This document shows, in pieces, positions 56,630 through 64,000 of a stretch of 64,000 nucleotides of DNA. The stretch is taken from NCBI GenBank assembly GCA_031262885.1, contig JAISGV010000002.1, forward strand, positions 1-64,000. The letters run 5' to 3'. The translations under genes were made by a program, and so were the position numbers. This stretch comes from Endomicrobium sp. (GTDB lineage: Bacteria; Elusimicrobiota; Endomicrobiia; Endomicrobiales; Endomicrobiaceae). Every line of letters begins with the position of its first letter. Position 1 is the stretch's first letter. The notes under the pieces were generated by a model. The model was not told the origin of the DNA. It was given only the letters and a program-made list of their open reading frames with translations, and ran no database searches.

Positions 56630-58060
56630 ATGAGGAAATTATTAAATGAATTATCATCAGATTGCGCTTCTGCATACCATATTAACTCTGATATAAAAAT
56701 TGATAATATAACTGTTCCGGAAAACTTAATTAGGAAATCTAAATTACAACTTCCAACTATTTCAGAAAATGAATTGTTTAGATATTTTACAAATCTTTCA
56801 AGGAAAAATTATGCTTTAAGTACTGTTTTTTATCCACTTGGATCTTGTACAATGAAATACAATCCATTAGTTAATGAATATATTGCTAAATTAGAAAAAT
56901 TTACAATGTTACATCCATTACAAGATTTAATAACCGTACAAGGGTCATTAGAAATAATGTATAATTTAGAAGAAATTTTATGTAAAATATCAGGTATGGA
57001 CGCTTTTTCATTGCAACAAGCGGCTGGCGCTCATGGTGAAATTACGGGATTATTGATTATTGCTAAATATTTCGCTTCAATTAAACAAAAACGAACTAAA
57101 ATAATTATTCCTGACTCTGCGCATGGAACTAATTCAGCATCTGCTACATATGCCGGATTTGAAGTTATTTCTTTAAAATCAGAAAAAAATGGTAACATTT
57201 CTTTACAAAAATTAAAAAATATTTTGAATTCAGAAGTCGCAGCTGTTATGTTAACAGTTCCTAATACTTTAGGTATTTTTGAAAAAAAAATATTAGAAAT
57301 TGCTGAACTGATACACGAAAATGGTAGTTTATTATATTATGATGGAGCTAATCTAAATGCCATTCTTGGAGTAGCCAAACCTGGAGATATGGGTTTCGAT
57401 ATTATGCATATAAATTTACATAAAACTTTTTCTACGCCACATGGAGGAGGGGGGCCAGGTTCAGGCCCTGTTGGTGTCAAAAAGTTTTTAGAACCATTTT
57501 TACCTATTCCTAGAATTATAAAAATTAAGAAACATGAGTTTTGTTTTAACTACTTTAAACCTAACAGTATCGGTAAAGTAAAAGCTTTTTTTGGTAATTT
57601 CCCTGTTATTTTAAAAGCATATGTATATATAAGATCTTTGGGAAAAGAAGGTTTGAAAAATGTTTCTAAATATGCTGTTTTAAATGCTAATTATTTATTA
57701 GCTAAACTGAAACATAAAATTAAAGTTTCATGTGAAGATAAATGTATGCATGAATTTGTTTTGGCTCCGAAAGTTATCTTGAAAAATGGAGTCAAAACAA
57801 TAGATATAGCTAAAAGACTTTTAGATTATGGTTATTATGCTCCAACAATATATTTTCCAACCATTGTAGAAGAAGCTATAATGATTGAACCCACTGAAAC
57901 AGAATCAAAACAAACATTAGATGAATTTTCAGAAACTTTACTAAAAATAATTGATGAAATTGAATGTAATCCAGAAAAAGTTAAAAATTCTCCATTTAAT
58001 ACTGAGGTTAAAAGATTAAACGAGGTGGTAGCTGCAAGAAAACCTATATTAAAATGGTAA
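56630..58060 (+). CDS. gcvPB: Glycine dehydrogenase (decarboxylating) subunit 2
   Basis: 476 residues. PLP-binding region: MHINLHKTFSTPHGGGGPGS with the Schiff-base Lys. FYPLGSCTMKYNP near the N-terminus and the substrate-side AAGAHGEITGLL are typical. Forms the P protein with the preceding gene. All expected residues are seen. The order H-PA-PB is intact but T is missing here. Confidence 0.96.
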   Translation: MRKLLNELSSDCASAYHINSDIKIDNITVPENLIRKSKLQLPTISENELFRYFTNLSRKNYALSTVFYPLGSCTMKYNPLVNEYIAKLEKFTMLHPLQDLITVQGSLEIMYNLEEILCKISGMDAFSLQQAAGAHGEITGLLIIAKYFASIKQKRTKIIIPDSAHGTNSASATYAGFEVISLKSEKNGNISLQKLKNILNSEVAAVMLTVPNTLGIFEKKILEIAELIHENGSLLYYDGANLNAILGVAKPGDMGFDIMHINLHKTFSTPHGGGGPGSGPVGVKKFLEPFLPIPRIIKIKKHEFCFNYFKPNSIGKVKAFFGNFPVILKAYVYIRSLGKEGLKNVSKYAVLNANYLLAKLKHKIKVSCEDKCMHEFVLAPKVILKNGVKTIDIAKRLLDYGYYAPTIYFPTIVEEAIMIEPTETESKQTLDEFSETLLKIIDEIECNPEKVKNSPFNTEVKRLNEVVAARKPILKW

Positions 58061-58100
58061 ATTACACAAGTATTATTATATTAAAAAGTTAATATATATA

Positions 58101-59189
58101 ATGTCATCATATGGTTTATACATACATATTCCATTTTGTTACAAAAAATGTTTTTATTGCAATTTTTTTTCTAGAAAATACAATTCTATTCTAGCAGATC
58201 AATATGTTGAAGCTTTAAGCATTCATATTAGAAAAATTAAAAATAAAAAAATAAATTCTATATATATTGGAGGCGGGACTCCTTCTTCATTATCATACAA
58301 ACAAATGGAAAAACTTTTATTATTAATAAACAGAACTTTCAATCTAAAAAAAATATTAGAATTTACAGTAGAATTAAATCCAGAAACCGCTTCAAAAGAG
58401 ATACTACATTTATTAAATAATGAAGGTGTAAACAGATTAAGTTTTGGATTACAATCTACAGATGACAGAGCTTTAAAATTATTAGGAAGAACTCATAATT
58501 TTCAAACTTTTTGTAAATGCTATGAAAATGCCAGGAAAGAAGGATTTGATAATATAAATATTGACTTAATTTATGGTTTTCAAAATCAAACAATAAATAA
58601 CTTAAAAGATAGTTTAAACAAAGTTTTCTTATTTAATAGTGAACATTTATCCATTTATCCTATGTCAATAGAAAATAATACTCATTTTCATAATAAAAAA
58701 GTATCTTTAAATACTGAGCTTCAAAAAAACATGTACAATATAATTGTTGACTTATTATCTAAAAAAAAATACATTCAATATGAAATTTCTAATTGGTCAA
58801 AATATAATAAACATTCAATTCACAACATAAATTATTGGTACAATAAAGAATATATAGGAATAGGTGCAGGAGCATCAGGATATTTTAACAGGATAAGATA
58901 TAAAAATATTACTAACATAAAAAAATATATAAAATTAATAAAAAGTTATAAAGAAGTTAAATCTGAAAAAGAATATATTAACAAAAAATTACATAATACA
59001 GAAGCTATTATCTTAGGTTTAAGACTTTTAAAAGAAGGAGTAGATATTAAATGTTTTAATTCATTAAAATATCAGAATATACTTAAGAAATGTTTAAGAT
59101 ATAAATTTCTAGAAAGGAACGGGAATAGAATTAAGCTCAATAAAAAATATGTATTTGTATCTAATCAAATTATTATTAAATTTTTATGA
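58101..59189 (+). CDS. hemW: Radical-SAM heme chaperone HemW (HemN-like)
   Basis: 362 residues. N-terminal IHIPFCYKKCFYCNFF carries the CxxxCxxC cluster motif. IYIGGGTPSSLSYKQMEKLL, ELNPETASKEIL and NRLSFGLQSTDDRALKLLG follow. The short length and lack of HemN's N-terminal extension favour HemW, which inserts heme, over oxygen-independent coproporphyrinogen oxidase. The fourth Cys often seen in HemW after the motif is not evident. Confidence 0.88.
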   Translation: MSSYGLYIHIPFCYKKCFYCNFFSRKYNSILADQYVEALSIHIRKIKNKKINSIYIGGGTPSSLSYKQMEKLLLLINRTFNLKKILEFTVELNPETASKEILHLLNNEGVNRLSFGLQSTDDRALKLLGRTHNFQTFCKCYENARKEGFDNINIDLIYGFQNQTINNLKDSLNKVFLFNSEHLSIYPMSIENNTHFHNKKVSLNTELQKNMYNIIVDLLSKKKYIQYEISNWSKYNKHSIHNINYWYNKEYIGIGAGASGYFNRIRYKNITNIKKYIKLIKSYKEVKSEKEYINKKLHNTEAIILGLRLLKEGVDIKCFNSLKYQNILKKCLRYKFLERNGNRIKLNKKYVFVSNQIIIKFL

Positions 59190-59220
59190 TATTTAATATA
59201 TAAACAAAGGTGTAATAATT

Positions 59221-61653
59221 GTGTTAAAAAAAATTTTAAATAAACTTTTAGAATTTAAAAATAATAAAAATTTTAAAGATTTTAAAAAAATAGCTAATAA
59301 AGTTAACAAATTTGAAGCCAACATAAAAAAATTAACTGATAATGAACTAAAATCAAAAACAATAGAATTTAGAAATCGTATATTTAATGGAGAAACCTTG
59401 GATAGTATTTTACCAGAAGCGTTCGCTTGTGTAAGAGAGGCTTCTATTAGAACTATAGGATTACGACATTTTGATGTCCAAATTATAGGTGGATACGTAT
59501 TACATAAAGGATACATTGCTGAAATGAAAACAGGTGAAGGAAAAACTTTAGTTGCTACATTATCCGCATATTTAAATGCTTTACCTAAGAATGGAGTACA
59601 TATAGTAACTGTGAATGATTATTTAGCTAAAAGAGATAAAGAATGGATGGGAGTTATATATAAAAAATTGGGATTAACAGTAGGTAGTATTGAACACAAT
59701 ACAAGCGCTATAGATAGAAAACATGCATATAATTGTGATATAACATATGTGACTAATAATGAGATAGGATTCGATTATTTAAGAGATAACATGGTTAACA
59801 ATAAAAATGATAGAGTTTTGAGATCTTTAAATTATGCTATCATAGATGAAATTGATTCCATTTTAATAGATGAAGCTAGAACACCACTTATCATATCTGG
59901 GCCATGTGATGAAACAAATAATAAGTATTATATATCTGATAAAATAGCAAAATTGCTCATAGGTAAGAAAGTTACAGAAAATGATATGATAAAAGCAAAA
60001 TATAAAAATTTAGATTTAACAAACGGATATGATTATATTATTGATGAAAAAAATAATTCTGCTATTTTAACTGAACAAGGAATAAAAAAAACAGAAAATT
60101 TTTTAGGAATTGATAATATCTATAATGCCTTTCAGTCAGAATGGGCTCATCATATAATTCAGGCTATAAAAGCTAATAATTTATTTCATAAAGATATTGA
60201 ATATATTATTAAAAATAATGAAATAATAATTGTTGATGAATTTACAGGAAGACTTATGCCTGGTAGAAGATGGTCTGAAGGATTACATCAAGCAATAGAA
60301 GCGAAAGAAAACTTAAAAATTACAAGTGAAAATAAACCTTTTGCAACTATAACATTTCAAAATTTTTTTAAAATTTATAAAAAACTTTCAGGTATGACAG
60401 GCACTGCTTTTAATGAAGCTAAAGAATTTTGGACAATTTATAAATTAAAAGTTATTAAAATACCTACTAATAAACCTATAATAAGAAAAGATTATCCAGA
60501 TGTAATATATAGAACAGAAAAAGAAAAAAATTTAGCAATAGTAAAAGAAATAATTTTTTTTTTAAAAAAAGGACAACCTGTACTTGTAGGTACTAGATCC
60601 ATAAATAAATCTGAACAAATTTCAACAATGCTTAAACAAATAGGAATACCACATAAAGTTTTAAACGCCAAAAATCACAAAAGTGAAGCACAAATAATTG
60701 CACAAGCAGGTACAAAAAATGCAGTTACTATAGCTACTAATATGGCAGGTAGAGGAACTGATATTAAACTTGGGTTAGGCAATGAAAAACTTAGAAATGA
60801 AATTATAAATTATGGAGGACTTCATATAATAGGGACAGAAAGACACGAAGCTAGAAGAATTGACGACCAACTTAGGGGCAGATCCGGTAGACAAGGAGAT
60901 CCTGGGTCTACTAGATTCTTTCTTTCTATGGATGATGAACTAATGAGACTTTTTGGTTCTAGCAAAATATCAATAATTATGAAAAAATTAGGCTTTAAAG
61001 AAAATGAAAATATACAACACTCTTGGATATCAAAAGCAGTTGAAAATGCTCAAAAAAAAATAGAGAATATGAATTTTGATATGAGAAAACAATTAATGGA
61101 ATTTGATAATGTAATTAATAAACAAAGAGAATTAATTTATAAATTAAGAAATGAAGTATTAGATAATAATGACATATCATATATTATAGAAAATATGATA
61201 TGTCAAATGCTTGAAAATAATATTTATATTCATAAAAATAAGAAAATTGATGAAAATTTATTACCTACATTAGAAAATTGGATGTTAAAAAGATTTAATA
61301 TAAATCATAAATTTGTCCTAAATAATGAAAGATATTTAACAAAAGAATTTATACAATTCAATATGAAAGAAATAATAATATCTGCATATAGAAAAAAATT
61401 CATTAAATATTCAAAAGAAACAATATACTCTATACAAAAAAAAATATTATTATCTAATATAGATTTTTTTTGGAGGGAAAATTTGTATGCACTTGAACAA
61501 CTGAAGTATGGAATAGGATTTAGAGCTTATGCTCAGAAAGATCCTCAACTAGAATATCAAAAAGAAGCATATGTTTTATTTAAAACTATGATGAAAAATA
61601 TAAGAGAATGTACTTTACAATATATTTTTAAAACTGATAAAGTAAACTTATAA
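59221..61653 (+). CDS. secA: Preprotein translocase ATPase SecA
   Basis: 810 residues starting at a GTG (AAGGTG nine bases upstream). Walker A MKTGEGKTLVATL, GFDYLRDNM, IDEIDSILIDEARTPLIISG, then NMAGRGTDIKLG and RGRSGRQGDPGSTRFFLSM. Ends at residue 810 without the zinc-binding C-terminal tail of E. coli SecA. It drives proteins through SecYEG. A T10 tract at 60554-60563 is in frame. Confidence 0.97.
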   Translation: MLKKILNKLLEFKNNKNFKDFKKIANKVNKFEANIKKLTDNELKSKTIEFRNRIFNGETLDSILPEAFACVREASIRTIGLRHFDVQIIGGYVLHKGYIAEMKTGEGKTLVATLSAYLNALPKNGVHIVTVNDYLAKRDKEWMGVIYKKLGLTVGSIEHNTSAIDRKHAYNCDITYVTNNEIGFDYLRDNMVNNKNDRVLRSLNYAIIDEIDSILIDEARTPLIISGPCDETNNKYYISDKIAKLLIGKKVTENDMIKAKYKNLDLTNGYDYIIDEKNNSAILTEQGIKKTENFLGIDNIYNAFQSEWAHHIIQAIKANNLFHKDIEYIIKNNEIIIVDEFTGRLMPGRRWSEGLHQAIEAKENLKITSENKPFATITFQNFFKIYKKLSGMTGTAFNEAKEFWTIYKLKVIKIPTNKPIIRKDYPDVIYRTEKEKNLAIVKEIIFFLKKGQPVLVGTRSINKSEQISTMLKQIGIPHKVLNAKNHKSEAQIIAQAGTKNAVTIATNMAGRGTDIKLGLGNEKLRNEIINYGGLHIIGTERHEARRIDDQLRGRSGRQGDPGSTRFFLSMDDELMRLFGSSKISIIMKKLGFKENENIQHSWISKAVENAQKKIENMNFDMRKQLMEFDNVINKQRELIYKLRNEVLDNNDISYIIENMICQMLENNIYIHKNKKIDENLLPTLENWMLKRFNINHKFVLNNERYLTKEFIQFNMKEIIISAYRKKFIKYSKETIYSIQKKILLSNIDFFWRENLYALEQLKYGIGFRAYAQKDPQLEYQKEAYVLFKTMMKNIRECTLQYIFKTDKVNL

Positions 61654-61672
61654 AAAAATTAATTAAGTTTTT

Positions 61673-63286
61673 ATGAATAAAATCATAATGGCGAAGTCTT
61701 ATATTATTGATATATTATTATGTACAGTAACCGGGCTATTAACAGCTTTTGCTTTTCCTAAAATAAATTTTTATCCATTAATATGGATATCTTTCTTACC
61801 AATAATTTCAGTAATTATGTCAAATAATCCTAAAAAAGCTTTTTTTTATGGCTTCTATTCTGGTTTTATTTTTAATATGTTAGAACTTTATTGGATTACA
61901 CTAGTGTTAAAAACACAGCTTGCATATATATATTCAATATTAATGTCTTCTATTTTATGGTCATATTTAGCTTTATATTGGGGAATTTGGAGTATAATAA
62001 TTAGTTTTTTTAAAGAAAAAATAAAATATAAATTATTGTTAATAATTTTTGGATCTTGTGTTTGGATATTATTAGAATATATAAGAACCTATTTTTTGAC
62101 TGGATTCTCTTGGGGATTAATAGGATATTCTCAATTCAAGTTTATATGGTTGATACAATTAGTTGAATTTACAGGAGTGTATGGAATTTCTTTTTTAATA
62201 ATACTTTCAAATTTTATTTTATATTTTTTCTTAAAAAAATATATATATTTTAAATTAGTGTATTATAAGCTTTTTTATTATAATTTTTATACCGAAAATA
62301 ATAACTATGTCTATTTAAATATCATTAATAATAAACTAAAATTCTCATGTTTTGATTTATTACATATTTTTGTCATACTGTTTTTTTTGATTTTAATGTT
62401 TGGAGTGATTAGATATAATAAATTTAATAATCTTTCCATAAATAAACAAAAATATTCTGTTGCTATAATTCAACCAAATATTTCTCAACAAGAAAAATGG
62501 AATAAAAATTATATTAATAATATTTTAAATATATTTAAAAATTATTCTTATAAAATAAACAGAAAATATGATTTAATTCTATGGCCTGAGACAGCTATTC
62601 CCAGATTAATTTTTAGAGAACAAATTTTATTTAATACTATTAAACACATAACTAACATATTTGGAGGTATTAATATTATAGGATCATTATATAAAAACAA
62701 CGATGGTAATTTGTTCAATGTGGTTATAGCATTTGCTAAGAATAAATGTTTAAGAAAACTTCATAAAAAAAATCATTTAGTTATTTTTGGAGAATATGTA
62801 CCATTAAATTTTATTTTTCAAAAGTTTTTTCGTTTGTTTAATATATCAGAAAATTTTACGGCAGGTACTGATAGTAATATTTTTAATTATAATAACCTAA
62901 AAATAGGTTCTATGATATGTTCTGAAAATTTTACACCTATTGTTTGTAGAAAATTTATATTTTCTGGGGCCAAAGTAATTTCGAATCATACTAATGATGC
63001 TTGGTTTTTTAATACTTCTGCTCCATACCAACATTTTATAATGAATATATTTAGAGCAATTGAAATAAGAAAAACTATTTTAATATCAGCAAATTCTGGA
63101 ATTTCAGGAATTATAGATGATAAAGGTAATATTATAAAAAAAAGCAAAGTATTAAATAAATCCTTAATTATTGGACATTTTAAACAAAATAATTTTAATA
63201 CATTTTATGCAAAACATGGGGATTTTTTCATATTTTGTTGTTTTTTATTTATAATAATAGTATCATTTTTTACATTATTTCAATAA
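61673..63286 (+). CDS. lnt: Apolipoprotein N-acyltransferase
   Basis: 537 residues. About six N-terminal membrane helices, then a nitrilase-type periplasmic domain with the E-K-C triad: E in WPETAIPRL, K in RKLHKKNHLVIFGEYVPL and C in SMICSENFTPIV. It adds a third acyl chain to lipoproteins, a diderm trait. The central loop (about 195-245) is Lys/Asn/Tyr-rich and poorly conserved. Confidence 0.93.
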   Translation: MNKIIMAKSYIIDILLCTVTGLLTAFAFPKINFYPLIWISFLPIISVIMSNNPKKAFFYGFYSGFIFNMLELYWITLVLKTQLAYIYSILMSSILWSYLALYWGIWSIIISFFKEKIKYKLLLIIFGSCVWILLEYIRTYFLTGFSWGLIGYSQFKFIWLIQLVEFTGVYGISFLIILSNFILYFFLKKYIYFKLVYYKLFYYNFYTENNNYVYLNIINNKLKFSCFDLLHIFVILFFLILMFGVIRYNKFNNLSINKQKYSVAIIQPNISQQEKWNKNYINNILNIFKNYSYKINRKYDLILWPETAIPRLIFREQILFNTIKHITNIFGGINIIGSLYKNNDGNLFNVVIAFAKNKCLRKLHKKNHLVIFGEYVPLNFIFQKFFRLFNISENFTAGTDSNIFNYNNLKIGSMICSENFTPIVCRKFIFSGAKVISNHTNDAWFFNTSAPYQHFIMNIFRAIEIRKTILISANSGISGIIDDKGNIIKKSKVLNKSLIIGHFKQNNFNTFYAKHGDFFIFCCFLFIIIVSFFTLFQ

Positions 63287-63308
63287 TAAATATAAAACAG
63301 GTTTAGAA

Positions 63309-64000
63309 ATGTTAGAACATATTATTCAATCTTATAAAAAAAGGATAAATATTTTAAGTAATCTTTTTGAAATAAATATTAAAAAGAAACAAATTCAAGA
63401 ACTTGAATGCAAAATATCTAATTTATCATTTTGGAATAACAAAAATACAGTAGAAAAAACCGTAGTAAAACTTAATAATCTAAAAAATATATATAAATCT
63501 TGGTATAACATTAATAATAAAATAAAAGATTTAATAGAATTTGCAAAATTAATTACATTAGAAAATGCTGATGAGCAGTTAGTTACAAAAGAAATAAAAG
63601 ATATAAATGAAGAATTATCAAAATTAGAAATCAAATTAAAATTTACAGGACAAAATGATGAAAATAATGCATTTATATCTATAAATGCAGGCGCTGGAGG
63701 TAAAGAATCTTGTGATTGGGCTCAAATATTAAGTAGAATGTATTTAAGATGGGCAGAAAATCATAATTTTAAAACAAAAATAGTTTACATTTTAAGTGGC
63801 GAGGAAGTTGGTATAAAAAAAATAACAATGCTAATAAGAGGTCAATATTCTTATGGAATGTTGCAATCAGAAATAGGAATACATAGATTAATTAGAGTTT
63901 CTCCATTCGATTCAAATAAAAGAAGACATACTTCTTTCTGTTCTGTTGATGTCATTCCAGAAGTAAACGATAAAATTGATATTATTATTAATAATAAAGA
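63309..64000 (+). CDS. prfB: Peptide chain release factor 2, N-terminal part (runs off the window)
   Basis: The frame is open to the window edge (230 codons). The start MLEHIIQSYKKRINILSNLF aligns with RF2. NAGAGGKESCDWAQILSRMY begins the core, and the stop-codon-reading motif SPF occurs in RVSPFDSNKRRHTSF. The GGQ motif should follow outside. The programmed +1 frameshift found in many RF2 genes (CTT TGA near codon 25) is absent; here the same site reads ctt ttt gaa without a stop. The ATG at 63309 follows lnt by 22 bp. Confidence 0.93.
   Translation, partial: MLEHIIQSYKKRINILSNLFEINIKKKQIQELECKISNLSFWNNKNTVEKTVVKLNNLKNIYKSWYNINNKIKDLIEFAKLITLENADEQLVTKEIKDINEELSKLEIKLKFTGQNDENNAFISINAGAGGKESCDWAQILSRMYLRWAENHNFKTKIVYILSGEEVGIKKITMLIRGQYSYGMLQSEIGIHRLIRVSPFDSNKRRHTSFCSVDVIPEVNDKIDIIINNK

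Overview
The window is a very AT-rich (by eye about three quarters A+T), densely packed bacterial chromosome segment. It carries housekeeping genes only; I see no insertion sequence, prophage, plasmid gene or CRISPR array. A diderm (Gram-negative type) cell is suggested by Lnt, a YidC with a large periplasmic domain, and a GyrB of about 800 residues with the Gram-negative-type insertion. The lifestyle looks anaerobic and host-restricted. Evidence is a membrane pyrophosphatase, the NifU-like/GGGtGRT gene pair, glycine-cleavage and folate one-carbon genes, trimmed or eroded genes (RimM, pyruvate kinase, TrmD, DciA), tRNA genes overlapping coding sequence, and a tRNA-Arg lacking U33. I could not fix the phylum; an Elusimicrobiota (Endomicrobia)-like or Deferribacterota-like symbiont is only a guess, and the partial 16S at the left edge would settle it.

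Layout. 1-1136 (minus): 5' two thirds of 16S rRNA with leader and promoter. 1150-4067: two divergent class II nucleotidyltransferases of the CCA/poly(A) family around a 371-bp spacer. 4075-6880: tRNA-Asn, rpmH-rnpA-yidD-yidC, and two divergent tRNA-Ser genes. 6886-9410 (minus): der-plsY-hup-merR. 9510-17081 (plus): an in-frame glmU-prs fusion, rplY, pth, metV, metF, mazG and a divergent H+-pyrophosphatase. 17113-18872 (minus): ZIP transporter and a short pyruvate kinase. 19093-20579: tRNA-Gly and an amino-acid permease. 20585-29202 (minus): mnmE, rsmA, dnaN, dciA (frameshifted), gyrB, gyrA, with no recF. 29311-37558 (plus): alaS, tRNA-Arg, amidase, murI, NifU-like and GGGtGRT proteins, then rpsP-khpA-rimM(short)-trmD(frameshifted)-rplS. 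37573-39708 (minus): UvrD/PcrA helicase. 39823-43428: nitroreductase, argS, a small protein made of two near-identical 39-codon units, tRNA-Ser and folD. 43378-52440 (minus): serS, dnaE, an RNase H with an unknown N-terminus, rmuC, an Fe-S PD-(D/E)XK nuclease and cardiolipin synthase. 52610-64000 (plus): cysS, rlmB, gcvH-gcvPA-gcvPB, hemW, secA, lnt and prfB (running off the edge).

How it fits together. Most genes serve translation, DNA replication, envelope biogenesis and folate one-carbon flow (FolD, MetF/MetV, GcvH/PA/PB). None of the six tRNA genes encodes its 3' CCA, so the nucleotidyltransferases at the left are needed. The most unusual signal is that trmD and dciA are each interrupted at an A10 tract, in both cases in the phase that a -1 slip or one extra transcribed A would repair. 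Together with the GlmU-Prs fusion, the duplicated mini-gene, the RimM reduced to its PRC barrel, the HU-like protein lacking its tip proline and the U33-less tRNA-Arg, this looks like a genome eroding under strong A+T pressure while keeping its core functions.
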